This document shows, piece after piece, positions 1 to 8,687 of a stretch of DNA of 64,000 nucleotides (positions are counted from its first letter, which is position 1; each line of letters opens with the position of its first letter). Source of the DNA: RBG-16-66-20 sp035308765 (GTDB lineage: Bacteria; Pseudomonadota; Gammaproteobacteria; Burkholderiales; SG8-39); the NCBI GenBank assembly GCA_035308765.1, contig DATGGA010000011.1:1-64000 (forward strand). The letters are read 5' to 3'. Below the pieces are notes generated by a model. It was not told the DNA's origin. It made no database searches and was given only the letters and a program-made list of their open reading frames with translations. The position numbers and the translations under genes are program-made.

Positions 1-2
1 AG

Positions 3-692
3 CTGCTCGGCGACGGCAGGCGCTGGGGTATCCGCCTTTCCTACAAGGAGCAGAAATCTCCCGACGGCATCGCGCAGGCATTTCTCATCGGCAGGAAGTT
101 CATCGGCAGGGACCCGGTTGCGCTGGTGCTCGGCGACAACATCTTCCACGGCCACGATCTCACCGGCCTGCTGCAGGCGGCGGCAAAGCAGCGCAGGGGC
201 GCGACCATATTCGCCTACCCGGTGAAGGACCCCGGGCGCTACGGCGTGGTGGAATTCGATAACAAGAACAAGGCAAAAAGCATCGAGGAAAAACCGGCGC
301 GTCCGAAATCCCGCTACGCGGTGGTCGGGCTCTATTTCTACGACAACCGCGTGGCGGGCATCGCCTCCCGGCTCGAGCCCTCGGGGCGGGGCGAACTGGA
401 AATCACCGACGTCAACCGCGAATACCTGGCGCGCGGGGAACTCTCGGTGCTGCCGCTGGGCCGCGGCCACGCGTGGCTGGATACGGGCACGCACGAATCG
501 CTGCTGGAGGCCTCGCATTTCATCGAGACCATCGAGCGCCGGCAGGGCCTGAAAATTTCCTGCCCGGAGGAAATCGCCTGGCGCATGGGTTACATCGGCG
601 CGGCGCAGTTGCGCGCGCTCGCCCGGCCGCTGGCGAAGAGCGGCTACGGCGAATACCTGCTGCGCGTGCTGTCGGAGAAGCTGTACCGGTGA
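3..692 (+). CDS. rfbA: Glucose-1-phosphate thymidylyltransferase, 5'-truncated by window edge
   Basis: The reading frame is open from base 3, so the N-terminus, including the GxGxRLxP nucleotide-binding loop, lies outside the window. The visible part contains the family motifs VLGDNIFHG (near base 132), VEFD, EEKPARPKS and the LGRGHAWLDTGTHESLLEA segment. RfbA joins dTTP and glucose-1-phosphate to give dTDP-glucose, the first step of dTDP-L-rhamnose synthesis in the cytoplasm. It overlaps rfbC by 4 bp (GTGA), so the two are probably translationally coupled. rfbB (the 4,6-dehydratase) is not here and presumably lies upstream. The identification is secure; only the start is missing. Confidence 0.95.
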   Translation: MLGDGRRWGIRLSYKEQKSPDGIAQAFLIGRKFIGRDPVALVLGDNIFHGHDLTGLLQAAAKQRRGATIFAYPVKDPGRYGVVEFDNKNKAKSIEEKPARPKSRYAVVGLYFYDNRVAGIASRLEPSGRGELEITDVNREYLARGELSVLPLGRGHAWLDTGTHESLLEASHFIETIERRQGLKISCPEEIAWRMGYIGAAQLRALARPLAKSGYGEYLLRVLSEKLYR

Positions 693-1231
693 AGGTCGAG
701 CGCACGGCGATACCGGAAGTGCTGCTGCTGGAGCCGAAGGTGTTCGGCGACGAACGTGGTTTCTTCATGGAAACGTGGAACTCGCGCACCTTTGAAAATC
801 TCGGGATCAAGGAAAAATTCGTTCAAGACAATCATTCGCGTTCATCGAAGAACGTGCTGCGCGGGCTGCACTACCAGCTGCGCCAGGCGCAGGGCAAGCT
901 GGTGCGAGTCACCGCGGGCGCGATCTGGGACGTGGCGGTGGACCTGCGCCGCTCCTCGCCCAGCTTCGGCCGCTGGGTCGGCATGCGGATCGACGCGGAA
1001 TCGAAACGCATGCTGTGGATCCCCGCCGGTTTCGCCCACGGTTTCCTCGTGACTTCGGAGGAAGCGGAGGTGCAGTACAAGACCACCGACTACTACGCGC
1101 CCGAGCACGAGCGCACCCTGCTGTGGAACGACCCGGCGCTCGCCATCGCCTGGCCGCTCGCGGGCGAGCCAGTGATGACAGACAAGGACCGGCGCGGCAA
1201 GCCGCTCGCCGCCGCCGACACCTTCGCTTGA
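689..1231 (+). CDS. rfbC: dTDP-4-dehydrorhamnose 3,5-epimerase
   Basis: A protein of 180 residues, the normal length for RmlC. It epimerises C3 and C5 of dTDP-4-keto-6-deoxyglucose. Motifs seen are GDERGFFMETW, FVQDNHSRSSKNVLRGLHYQ (containing the catalytic-type His of the cupin barrel), VAVDLRRSSP, PAGFAHGF and the conserved Tyr region YKTTDYYAPEHE. I chose the GTG at 689 because the GTGA overlap with the rfbA stop is typical of this locus and gives a normal N-terminus (VKVERTAIPEV); the open frame extends further upstream only as a shadow of rfbA. The TGA stop overlaps the TTG start of rfbD. Confidence 0.95.
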   Translation: MKVERTAIPEVLLLEPKVFGDERGFFMETWNSRTFENLGIKEKFVQDNHSRSSKNVLRGLHYQLRQAQGKLVRVTAGAIWDVAVDLRRSSPSFGRWVGMRIDAESKRMLWIPAGFAHGFLVTSEEAEVQYKTTDYYAPEHERTLLWNDPALAIAWPLAGEPVMTDKDRRGKPLAAADTFA

Positions 1232-2082
1232 GGATCCTGCTCACCGGGCGCGGCGGCCAGGTCGGCTCGGCGCTGGAGCGCTCGCTTGCACCGCTTGGCG
1301 AAATCAGCGCTTTCGATCGGGAAGGTCTCGATCTTTCGAATTCGGATGCGATCGGAGCGGCAATAAAAAAGGTAAAGCCCGACGTCATCGTGAACGCCGC
1401 CGCCTTTACGGCGGTTGATCGCGCCGAAAAAGAAAAAGACGTTGCGTTTGCGGTGAATGCCGGCGCGGTAGAAAAGCTGGCGCGTGAAGCAGAATCGCTG
1501 GACGCTTTGCTGATTCATTTTTCCACCGACTACGTGTTCGACGGCGAAAAGAAGATTCCTTACGTTGAAACCGACTTGCCCAATCCCTTGAGCGTATACG
1601 GGCGCAGCAAGCTGCAAGGCGAACGGAGTATCGCTACGAGCGGTTGCAGGTATTTCATCTTCCGTACCAGCTGGGTCTTCGGGCCGGTGGGACGCAATTT
1701 TTTGCACGCGATCCTCGCCGCGGCGAAGGCGAAGCCCGAACTTCGGGTAGTGGACGATCAGCGCGGTGCACCGACCTCCAGCCTTGCCATCGCGGGCGCG
1801 GTCGCGCAGGTAATTGGAGATCGTGATTCGTTGAAGAAGCCTTCCGGGATCTATCACCTCAGCGCGGCAGGAGAGACTACCTGGTACGGTTTCGCAAGAG
1901 AAATTCTTGCCGCGAAAGGGTTGAAAGCTCCGGTCGTGCCAATCTCAAGCGCGGAATACGGCGCGCCGGCCCGGCGGCCGAGGAATTCGCTGCTGGACAA
2001 TTCGAAAGCCGGAGCGGCATTCGGAGTGAGGATTCCGGACTGGCGGGAGGATCTCGCTGCGGTGCTCGCCGCAATCCACTAA
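1228..2082 (+). CDS. rfbD: dTDP-4-dehydrorhamnose reductase
   Basis: A protein of 284 residues with an extended-SDR Rossmann start (RILLTGRGGQVGSAL), VNAAAFTAVDRAE, the STDYVFDG block and the YGRSKLQGE Tyr-x3-Lys catalytic pair, all typical of RmlD. It performs the NADPH reduction that ends dTDP-L-rhamnose synthesis. The start is taken at TTG 1228, overlapping the rfbC TGA; the frame is open further upstream but has no reductase-like sequence there. Local base composition is somewhat lower in GC than rfbC. It belongs to the rfbACD operon segment, with the aminotransferase gene 10 bp downstream. Confidence 0.93.
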   Translation: MRILLTGRGGQVGSALERSLAPLGEISAFDREGLDLSNSDAIGAAIKKVKPDVIVNAAAFTAVDRAEKEKDVAFAVNAGAVEKLAREAESLDALLIHFSTDYVFDGEKKIPYVETDLPNPLSVYGRSKLQGERSIATSGCRYFIFRTSWVFGPVGRNFLHAILAAAKAKPELRVVDDQRGAPTSSLAIAGAVAQVIGDRDSLKKPSGIYHLSAAGETTWYGFAREILAAKGLKAPVVPISSAEYGAPARRPRNSLLDNSKAGAAFGVRIPDWREDLAAVLAAIH

Positions 2083-2092
2083 CATCGTCGCC

Positions 2093-3202
2093 ATGGATTT
2101 CATCGACCTGAAGACCCAGTACTCGGCGCTGCGAGAATCGATCAACGGGCGTATCCAGCGCGTGCTCGACCACGGCCAGTACATCCTGGGGCCCGAGGTG
2201 AAGGAGCTTGAGGACCGCCTCGCCGCTTTGACCGGCGCGCGGCACTGCGTTGCGGTCGCATCGGGCACCGAGGCGCTGCTGATCGCGCTGCTGGCGCTGG
2301 GCGTGAAACCGGGCGACGAAGTGGTGACCACGCCGTTCACTTTCGCGGCCACGGCGGAAATGGTCGTGCTCATCGGCGCCAAGCCGGTTTTCGTCGACGT
2401 GGAGGAAGACACCGCGAACATCGATGTCTCGAAGCTCGAGGCGGCGATCACGCCGCGCACCCGCGCCATCCTGCCCGTAGGGCTGTACGGCCAGCCCGCC
2501 GACATGGACGAGATCAACGCCATAGCCGCACGTCACAAGCTGCCGGTTATCGAGGACGCGGCGCAAAGCTTCGGCGCGACCTACAAGGGGAGGCAAAGCT
2601 GCAATCTCTCCACCATCGGCTGCACCAGCTTCTTTCCCTCCAAACCGCTCGGCTGCTACGGCGATGGCGGCGCACTGTTCACCAGCGACGATGCGCTTGC
2701 CAAGGCAATGCGCGAAATTCGCGTCCACGGTCAGTCGGGCCGCTACCGGCACACGCGCATCGGCGTCGGCGGGCGAATGGATTCCATCCAGTGCGCCGTG
2801 CTGTTGGCGAAACTCGAGCGCTTCGACTGGGAAATCCGGCAGCGGATCGAAATCGGATCGCACTACGATGCGCTGCTCGCTCCTTCGGTGAAAACCCTGA
2901 AGGTTCGTCCAGACCGGACCAGCGTCTATGCGCAATATACCGTGCGCGTGCACGAGCGCGCGCGGTTCGAGCAGGAGCTGAAGGTACGCGGAATTCCTAC
3001 CGCGGTTCACTATCCGCTGTCGCTGCACCAGCAGCCCGCCTACGCCGCCGGCTACGCGGGCCAGTCGTACCCGGTATCGGAACTGCTGGCGCGCGAGGTG
3101 ATCAGCCTGCCCATGCACGCGGACCTCGATGAAGGAACGCAGCAGCGCATCGTCGCAGCGGTGCGCGAGGCGGCGTCGGCTGCGCCCCGAGATCTCACGT
3201 AG
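2093..3202 (+). CDS. DegT/DnrJ/EryC1/StrS sugar aminotransferase (WbpE/WlbC-like)
   Basis: A 369-residue PLP enzyme of the sugar aminotransferase family. It opens with MDFIDLKTQYSAL and contains SGTEALLIALLAL (phosphate-binding region), the IEDAAQSFGA block (PLP-contacting Asp) and FFPSKPLGCYGDGGA, in which Lys184 is the expected Schiff-base lysine. The overall pattern resembles WbpE/WlbC, which aminate C3 of UDP-2-acetamido-2-deoxy-3-keto-glucuronate. A WbpA-like dehydrogenase lies 3 kb downstream, which would fit that pathway, but I see no convincing WbpB-type oxidase, so the exact substrate is uncertain. Confidence 0.85.
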   Translation: MDFIDLKTQYSALRESINGRIQRVLDHGQYILGPEVKELEDRLAALTGARHCVAVASGTEALLIALLALGVKPGDEVVTTPFTFAATAEMVVLIGAKPVFVDVEEDTANIDVSKLEAAITPRTRAILPVGLYGQPADMDEINAIAARHKLPVIEDAAQSFGATYKGRQSCNLSTIGCTSFFPSKPLGCYGDGGALFTSDDALAKAMREIRVHGQSGRYRHTRIGVGGRMDSIQCAVLLAKLERFDWEIRQRIEIGSHYDALLAPSVKTLKVRPDRTSVYAQYTVRVHERARFEQELKVRGIPTAVHYPLSLHQQPAYAAGYAGQSYPVSELLAREVISLPMHADLDEGTQQRIVAAVREAASAAPRDLT

Positions 3203-3223
3203 GCATCTAGTAAAATCGGAGCG

Positions 3224-4360
3224 ATGAAAACATCCCGGAAGACAGCGCTGATAACCGGCATCACGGGTCAGGATGGCGCCTATCTGGCCGAATTCCTTCT
3301 CAAGAAAGGCTACGAGGTGCACGGCATCAAGCGGCGCGCATCGCTGTTCAACACCGAGCGCATCGACCACCTGTACCAGGATCCCCATGTGGACGGCCGG
3401 AGTCTGATCCTGCACTACGGCGACATGACCGATTCGATGGCGCTGACGCGCGTGGTCCAGCTCGCGCAGCCCGACGAAATCTACAATCTCGCTGCGCAGA
3501 GCCATGTCGCGGTATCTTTCGAGGAGCCCGAATACACGGCGAACGCCGACGGCCTCGGCGCACTGCGCCTCTTGGAAGCGATCCGCATTCTCGGCATGAG
3601 CAAGAAGACGCGCTTTTACCAGGCTTCGACTTCGGAGCTATACGGCCTAGCGCACGAGACCCCGCAGAAGGAGACCACGCCGTTCCATCCGCGCTCGCCG
3701 TACGGTGTCGCTAAGCTCTACGCGCACTGGATAACCATCAACTACCGCGAGGCCTATGGCCTGTTCGCGGCGACGGGCATCCTCTTCAATCACGAATCTC
3801 CCACTCGCGGCGAAACGTTCGTCACCCGAAAGATTACGCGCGCCATGGCGCGCATCAGGCTGGGGCTGCAGCCCGGCCTGTACCTCGGCAATCTCGGCGC
3901 CCAGCGCGATTGGGGGCATGCACGCGATTACGTCGAGGCGATGTGGCGCATATTGCAGCAGAAGCGGCCCGACGATTTCGTGATCGCGACCGGCGTGCAG
4001 CACAGCGTGCGCGAGTTCGTAGAAGCGACGGCCGCGGAGTTGGGCATTGTGCTGCGCTGGGAAGGCAAGGGCAAGGACGAGCGCGGCGTGGTCGCCAGGC
4101 TCCGGTTCAAGCCGAAGGGCCGCGGCGCCGGGCTGCGCACGGGACAGACGATCGTGCGCGTCGATCCGCGCTATTTTCGTCCAGCAGAAGTCGAGTCGCT
4201 GCTCGGCGATGCGGCCAAGGCGCGCCGCCGGCTCGGATGGAAACCGCGCGTTTCGTTCCCTAAGCTGGTCGCCGAGATGACGCGCGAGGACTTGCGGGCT
4301 GCCGAGCGCGATGCGCTGGTCGGCCGTCATGGCTATCGCGCCTACGGCGGGCGCGAATAG
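3224..4360 (+). CDS. gmd: GDP-mannose 4,6-dehydratase
   Basis: A protein of 378 residues with the SDR nucleotide loop GITGQDGAYLAEFLL, the Gmd signature KRRASLFNTERIDHLY, the catalytic STSELYG segment and YGVAKLYAHW (Tyr-x3-Lys). It converts GDP-D-mannose to GDP-4-keto-6-deoxymannose; the next gene, fcl, completes GDP-L-fucose. GDP-mannose could come from the manC gene at 40506-41915. A TAAAAT hexamer at 3211-3216 sits 7 bp before the ATG, and the only Shine-Dalgarno-like sequence is CGGAG within those 7 bp; the gene could be read from an upstream transcript or from this very short leader. Confidence 0.96.
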   Translation: MKTSRKTALITGITGQDGAYLAEFLLKKGYEVHGIKRRASLFNTERIDHLYQDPHVDGRSLILHYGDMTDSMALTRVVQLAQPDEIYNLAAQSHVAVSFEEPEYTANADGLGALRLLEAIRILGMSKKTRFYQASTSELYGLAHETPQKETTPFHPRSPYGVAKLYAHWITINYREAYGLFAATGILFNHESPTRGETFVTRKITRAMARIRLGLQPGLYLGNLGAQRDWGHARDYVEAMWRILQQKRPDDFVIATGVQHSVREFVEATAAELGIVLRWEGKGKDERGVVARLRFKPKGRGAGLRTGQTIVRVDPRYFRPAEVESLLGDAAKARRRLGWKPRVSFPKLVAEMTREDLRAAERDALVGRHGYRAYGGRE

Positions 4361-4362
4361 GC

Positions 4363-5331
4363 ATGGAGCGCGGGGCGCGCATCTATCTCGCCGGCCACAC
4401 CGGGCTGGCGGGATCGGCGATCCTGCGCGCGCTCGAGCGCGCCGGGCATGCGAACCTACTGCTGCGCAGCCATGCGGAACTGGAACTCACCGATGCGCAT
4501 GCGGTACGCGCTTTCTTCGAGCGCGAACAGCCGGAGTATGTATTCATCGCGGCCGCCAAGGTCGGCGGCATTCTGGCGAACCAGAACTACCCTGCGGAGT
4601 TCATCCACCAGAATCTCGCGATCGCTGCGAATCTGGTGCACGAATCCTGGCAGGTCAAGGCCCGCCGCCTTCTGTACCTCGGGTCATCGTGCATCTATCC
4701 GCGAGACTGCCCGCAACCGATGAAGGAGGAGCACTTCCTCACCGGTCCGCTCGAACCGACTAACCGCGCTTACGCGGTCGCCAAGATAGCTGGGGTCGAA
4801 TCGTGCTGGTCGTACAACCGGCAGTACGGAACCCGGTTTCTCGCGGTGATGCCCACCAATCTCTACGGGCCGGGGGACCACTACGATCTGGAGACCTCGC
4901 ACGTGCTGCCGGCGCTGATGCGCAAGATCCACGAGGCCAAGCGGCGCGGCGAGCGACGGGTGACGCTCTGGGGCAGCGGCCGTCCGCGGCGCGAGTTTCT
5001 CTATAGCGACGACCTCGGCGATGCCTGCGTCTTCCTCATGAATCTGCCTGATGCAGGGTTCGCCAGCCTAGTGGCCCCGGCAACGGCACCCTTGGTCAAT
5101 ATCGGTGCCGGGTCGGATCAGACCATCGCCGAATTGGCGAAGCTAGTCGCCGAAGTGGTGGGCTACGAAGGCGAGTTTGTCTACGATGCTTCCAAGCCGG
5201 ACGGAACTCCGCGCAAGCTCCTCGATGCCTCGCGCATGACAGCGCTCGGGTGGAAGCCGGAGGTGAATCTGCGGCGTGGTGTTGCGCGTGCTTACGCGGA
5301 TTTCCGGCGGCGTTTCGCAGCCGCGGCATGA
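4363..5331 (+). CDS. fcl: GDP-L-fucose synthase
   Basis: A protein of 322 residues (WcaG/Fcl, a dual 3,5-epimerase/4-reductase). It has the loop LAGHTGLAGSAILRAL, the NQNYPAEFIHQNL block, GSSCIYPRDC, YAVAKIAG (catalytic Tyr-x3-Lys) and PTNLYGPGDHYD. Together with Gmd it makes GDP-L-fucose from GDP-mannose. It starts 2 bp after gmd and its TGA overlaps the ATG of the next epimerase (ATGA), so these genes form a tightly coupled unit. Confidence 0.95.
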   Translation: MERGARIYLAGHTGLAGSAILRALERAGHANLLLRSHAELELTDAHAVRAFFEREQPEYVFIAAAKVGGILANQNYPAEFIHQNLAIAANLVHESWQVKARRLLYLGSSCIYPRDCPQPMKEEHFLTGPLEPTNRAYAVAKIAGVESCWSYNRQYGTRFLAVMPTNLYGPGDHYDLETSHVLPALMRKIHEAKRRGERRVTLWGSGRPRREFLYSDDLGDACVFLMNLPDAGFASLVAPATAPLVNIGAGSDQTIAELAKLVAEVVGYEGEFVYDASKPDGTPRKLLDASRMTALGWKPEVNLRRGVARAYADFRRRFAAAA

Positions 5332-6338
5332 AAATCCTGGTCACCGGCGCGGCCGGGTTCATCGGCATGCATTGCGCGCAACGGTTGCTGGCCCGTGGCG
5401 ACGACGTTTTGGGCGTCGACGATCTGAACGACTACTACGACGTACGTCTCAAGGAAGCGCGCCTGAGGCAATTGTCGGATCATCGCGGTTTCCGTTTTTT
5501 CAAGTGCAACATCGCGGATCAGCAGGAAATCCAGCAACTCATTGCAAAAGAACGCCCGCGGCGCGTGCTGCACCTCGCGGCCCAGCCGGGCGTGCGCTAC
5601 TCGCTCGCCAATCCGGGGCGCTACGTAGAGAGCAATCTCGCGGGGTTCGCCAATGTGCTGGAGGGATGCCGCCATGCCAGCGTCGAGCACCTGGTGTTTG
5701 CCTCGAGCTCGAGCGTGTACGGCAGCAATGCACGCCAGCCGTTCTCGGTCCATGACAACGTGGACCACCCCGTCTCGCTTTATGCCGCGACCAAGAAGTC
5801 CAACGAACTCATGGCGCACGCCTACGCGCACCTGTTTGGGCTGCCGGCGACGGGGCTGCGCTATTTCACCGTCTACGGACCCTGGGGAAGGCCCGACATG
5901 GCGCCGTTCCTGTTCACGCGGGCGATCCTCGAAGGGCGGCCGATCGACGTGTTCAACAACGGCCGCATGCGGCGCGATTTCACGTACGTCGACGATATCG
6001 CGCAGGGCACGCTGCAGGTGCTCGATCGCGCAGCCGCGCCGGATCCAGCGTTCGACCCAAGGGCGCCGGATCCCGGCACGAGCAGCGCGCCGTGGCGCAT
6101 CTACAACATCGGCAACCACGAACCCGTCGAGTTGCTGCACTTCGTCGGGCTGCTCGAGGAAGCGCTGGGCCGCAAGGCCGTGAAGAACATGGCGCCGATG
6201 CAGCCCGGGGACGTCGCGGAAACCTTCGCCGATGTCGAGGCGCTGGAGCGGGCGACCGGTTTCAGACCGAAGACCACGCTTGCCGAAGGCGTGCGGCGCT
6301 TCGTTGAGTGGTACCGCTCCTACTACAAATCGGTATGA
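5328..6338 (+). CDS. NAD-dependent UDP-sugar epimerase (UDP-glucuronate 4-epimerase type)
   Basis: A 336-residue extended SDR: MKILVTGAAGFIGMHCAQ, then VDDLNDYYDVRLKEARL, a segment characteristic of the UDP-glucuronate 4-epimerase (Cap1J/WbpP-related) group. It also has HLAAQPGVRYS, SSSVYG, YAATKKSNE (Tyr-x3-Lys) and GPWGRPDMAPF. The ATG at 5328 gives a perfect Rossmann N-terminus; the open frame upstream is fcl shadow. It overlaps fcl and the following dehydrogenase by 4 bp each. Coupled to the UDP-sugar 6-dehydrogenase next door, it probably interconverts the C4 configuration of a UDP-uronate or UDP-HexNAc uronate; which one cannot be read from sequence. Confidence 0.87.
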   Translation: MKILVTGAAGFIGMHCAQRLLARGDDVLGVDDLNDYYDVRLKEARLRQLSDHRGFRFFKCNIADQQEIQQLIAKERPRRVLHLAAQPGVRYSLANPGRYVESNLAGFANVLEGCRHASVEHLVFASSSSVYGSNARQPFSVHDNVDHPVSLYAATKKSNELMAHAYAHLFGLPATGLRYFTVYGPWGRPDMAPFLFTRAILEGRPIDVFNNGRMRRDFTYVDDIAQGTLQVLDRAAAPDPAFDPRAPDPGTSSAPWRIYNIGNHEPVELLHFVGLLEEALGRKAVKNMAPMQPGDVAETFADVEALERATGFRPKTTLAEGVRRFVEWYRSYYKSV

Positions 6339-7624
6339 CACCGAAGCAGGAGTTGCTCGCGAAACTCGCCGACAAGAGCGCGCTAATCGGCATTTTTGGG
6401 CTGGGCTACGTGGGCCTGCCGCTCGCACTGCGCTTTTCGGAAGCCGGCTACCCGGTTCTGGGCTTCGACATCGACGAGGCGAAGATCGAAGCGCTGGCGC
6501 AGGGGCGGAGCTATATCGAGCACATCCGGGTGCAGAAGCCCCTGAAGGCAACGACGGACTACTCGCAGACCCGCGAGTGCGATGCGCTCATCATCTGCGT
6601 GCCCACGCCGCTCAAGGCCGGGCTGGAACCCGACCTGAGCTTCGTGCTGAATACCGTGGAAGCCCTCGTACCGCACCTGCGGCAGGGCCAGATCGTATCC
6701 CTGGAAAGCACCACCTATCCCGGAACCACGGATGAGGAATTGCGGCCGCGGATCGAAGCGCGGGGCTTCGCCCTGGGACGGGACGTGTTCCTGACCTTTT
6801 CCCCCGAGCGCGAAGATCCCGGCAATCCGCAGTTCGAGACGCGCACCATTCCCAAGGTCTGCGGCGGCACGACGCCGGATTGCCTGGAGGTGGGCCTCGC
6901 GCTGTACGGCGCCGCCGTCGACCGGGTGGTACCGGTTAGCTCGACGCGCGCCGCGGAGATGACCAAGCTGCTGGAAAACGTCCATCGCGCGGTCAACATC
7001 GCGCTCGTCAACGAGCTAAAGATCGTCGCCGACCGGATGGGCATCGACATCCACGAAGTGATCCGCGCCGCCGCGACCAAACCCTTCGGCTTTGTTCCCT
7101 ACTGGCCGGGCCCGGGCTTCGGCGGGCATTGCATCCCGATCGATCCGTACTATCTGGCCTGGAAGGCGCGCGAGTACGGCGTGCAGGCGAAATTCGTCGA
7201 ACTCGCGGGCGAGGTCAACCGCGCGATGCCTGGCTGGGTGGTCGGCAAGCTCGCCGAGGCGCTACGGGCCCGCGGCAAGGCGGTCGCCGGCAGCCGCTGC
7301 CTCGTGCTCGGGATCGCCTACAAGAAAAACGTCGACGACATGCGCGAATCGCCCGCGGTCATGCTGATGGAGCTGCTGGTGCAACTGGGCGCCGAGGTCG
7401 AGTACTCCGACCCGCACGTGCCCGTGTTCCCGAAAATGCGCGAGCACCGTTTCGACCTGGAGAGCATCGCGCTGTCGCCGGAGTCGATCGCTTCCTACGA
7501 CGTCATACTGCTCGCCACCAACCACGACGCATTCGATTACGCGCTGCTCAAGCGGCACGGGCGCCTGATCGTAGACACCCGGGGCGTTTTCATCCAAGCG
7601 GCGCCGAACGTTATCAAGGCCTGA
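6335..7624 (+). CDS. UDP-N-acetylglucosamine 6-dehydrogenase-like (WbpA/TviB type)
   Basis: A 429-residue nucleotide-sugar dehydrogenase with NAD loop GIFGLGYVGLPLALRF, CVPTPLK, ESTTYPGTT, SPEREDPG, and the catalytic segment GPGFGGHCIPIDPYYLAWKA in which Cys266 is the expected nucleophile. The C-terminal domain has GIAYKKNVDDMRESPA. It oxidises C6 of a UDP-hexose or UDP-HexNAc to the uronate using 2 NAD+. The HCIPIDP signature and the length favour the WbpA/WbpO/TviB group over UDP-glucose dehydrogenase. It overlaps the preceding epimerase by 4 bp, suggesting a two-step conversion. Confidence 0.9.
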   Translation: MTPKQELLAKLADKSALIGIFGLGYVGLPLALRFSEAGYPVLGFDIDEAKIEALAQGRSYIEHIRVQKPLKATTDYSQTRECDALIICVPTPLKAGLEPDLSFVLNTVEALVPHLRQGQIVSLESTTYPGTTDEELRPRIEARGFALGRDVFLTFSPEREDPGNPQFETRTIPKVCGGTTPDCLEVGLALYGAAVDRVVPVSSTRAAEMTKLLENVHRAVNIALVNELKIVADRMGIDIHEVIRAAATKPFGFVPYWPGPGFGGHCIPIDPYYLAWKAREYGVQAKFVELAGEVNRAMPGWVVGKLAEALRARGKAVAGSRCLVLGIAYKKNVDDMRESPAVMLMELLVQLGAEVEYSDPHVPVFPKMREHRFDLESIALSPESIASYDVILLATNHDAFDYALLKRHGRLIVDTRGVFIQAAPNVIKA

Positions 7625-7675
7625 GTTATAATCTCCTGTTTTCTCAAGGGGATAAGCCCTTTTTCGCGGGCCGCG
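7625..7675 (+). promoter_or_regulatory. Intergenic leader before legB with perfect -10 hexamer
   Basis: The 51-bp gap contains TATAAT at 7627-7632, predicting a transcription start near 7639 and a leader of about 37 nt. No good -35 is visible at the right spacing. The leader holds a short inverted repeat, AAGGG (7646-7650) and CCCTT (7657-7661), followed by T residues. It could be a small attenuator or chance. No clear Shine-Dalgarno precedes the ATG at 7676. This is the widest gap between genes of the first 17 kb, consistent with an internal promoter for the legionaminic acid genes. Confidence 0.45.
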
Positions 7676-8686
7676 ATGGAGCTCAACAAGCTACGCATTC
7701 TGGTCACCGGCGCGGACGGGTTCATCGGCTCGCACCTGACCGAGGCGCTGGTACGCGCGGGCCACCGCGTGCGCGCCTTCGTGATGTACAACTCCTTCAA
7801 TTCGAACGGCTGGCTGGATCAATCGCCGGCCGACATCCGAGGAGCGCTGGAGCATTTCGCGGGCGACATCCGCGATCCGCACGGCATGAAGAAGGCGATG
7901 GAAGGCTGCGACGTGGTGATGCACCTGGCGGCGCTGATCGCCATTCCCTACTCGTATCATTCGCCGGACGCCTACGTGGATACCAACGTGCGCGGCACGC
8001 TGAACGTGCTTCAGGCGGCACGGGAACTGGGCGTGGCGCGGGTGGTGCATACCTCGACGAGCGAGGTGTACGGCACGGCCCGCAAGGTACCGATCGACGA
8101 GGAGCATCCGCTGCAGGGCCAGTCGCCGTACTCGGCGACCAAGATCGGCGCCGACCAGATGGCGCTGGCGTTTCACCGCTCGTTCGGCACGCCCGTCACC
8201 GTGCTGCGCCCGTTCAACACCTACGGCCCGCGCCAGTCCGCGCGCGCGGTGATTCCGGCCACCATCATCCAGCTGCTGTCCGGGCGCCGTCCGATCCGGC
8301 TCGGCGCGCTGCATCCGACGCGCGACTTCAATTTCATCAAGGATACGGTGCGCGGCTTCATCGCCGGCGCCGCCTGCGACGCTGCACTGGGCGAGGTGGT
8401 GAACCTCGGCAGCAACTTCGAGATTTCGATCGGCGACACCGCGGCGCTGATCGCCGAGCTCCTCGGGACGGAACTGGCGGTGCAAAGCGATCCCGTCCGC
8501 ATGCGCCCCGTCGCGAGCGAAGTGGACCGCCTCTGGGCAAGCAACGCGAAAGCCGCCAGGCTGTTCGGCTGGACGCCTGAGTACGCCGGCCGGGACGGGC
8601 TGCGCCGCGGCCTGTCTGAAACCATCGAGTGGTTCCGTGACCCCGCCAATCTCAGCGCCTACAAAGCCGACGTCTACAACCTCTAG
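7676..8686 (+). CDS. legB: NAD-dependent 4,6-dehydratase of legionaminic acid synthesis (LegB-like)
   Basis: A 336-residue SDR: LRILVTGADGFIGSHLTEAL, MYNSFNSNGWLD (a segment I associate with LegB), HLAALIAIPYSYHSPDAYVDTN, STSEVYG, YSATKIGADQMAL (Tyr-x3-Lys) and RPFNTYGPRQSARAVIP. LegB removes water from a nucleotide-activated GlcNAc to give the 4-keto-6-deoxy sugar that LegC aminates. It heads a run of seven legionaminic-acid genes on the same strand. The only start that fits is ATG 7676. Confidence 0.9.
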   Translation: MELNKLRILVTGADGFIGSHLTEALVRAGHRVRAFVMYNSFNSNGWLDQSPADIRGALEHFAGDIRDPHGMKKAMEGCDVVMHLAALIAIPYSYHSPDAYVDTNVRGTLNVLQAARELGVARVVHTSTSEVYGTARKVPIDEEHPLQGQSPYSATKIGADQMALAFHRSFGTPVTVLRPFNTYGPRQSARAVIPATIIQLLSGRRPIRLGALHPTRDFNFIKDTVRGFIAGAACDAALGEVVNLGSNFEISIGDTAALIAELLGTELAVQSDPVRMRPVASEVDRLWASNAKAARLFGWTPEYAGRDGLRRGLSETIEWFRDPANLSAYKADVYNL

Positions 8687-8687
8687 C

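Noticed and set aside
3203..3223. Independent promoter for gmd from TAAAAT at 3211-3216
   Set aside because: Not annotated separately: there is no -35, the gap is only 21 bp, and a CGGAG ribosome-like site lies between it and the ATG. It is mentioned only as part of the spacing pattern.
1877..3505. Long minus-strand open frame of 542 codons opposite rfbD, the aminotransferase and gmd
   Set aside because: It is antisense to three well-recognised genes, has no family motifs and is Arg/His-rich as expected from reading a GC-rich gene backwards. The same holds for long antisense frames at 5292-6551, 8652-9872, 28570-30297, 32713-34341 and 50698-52323.
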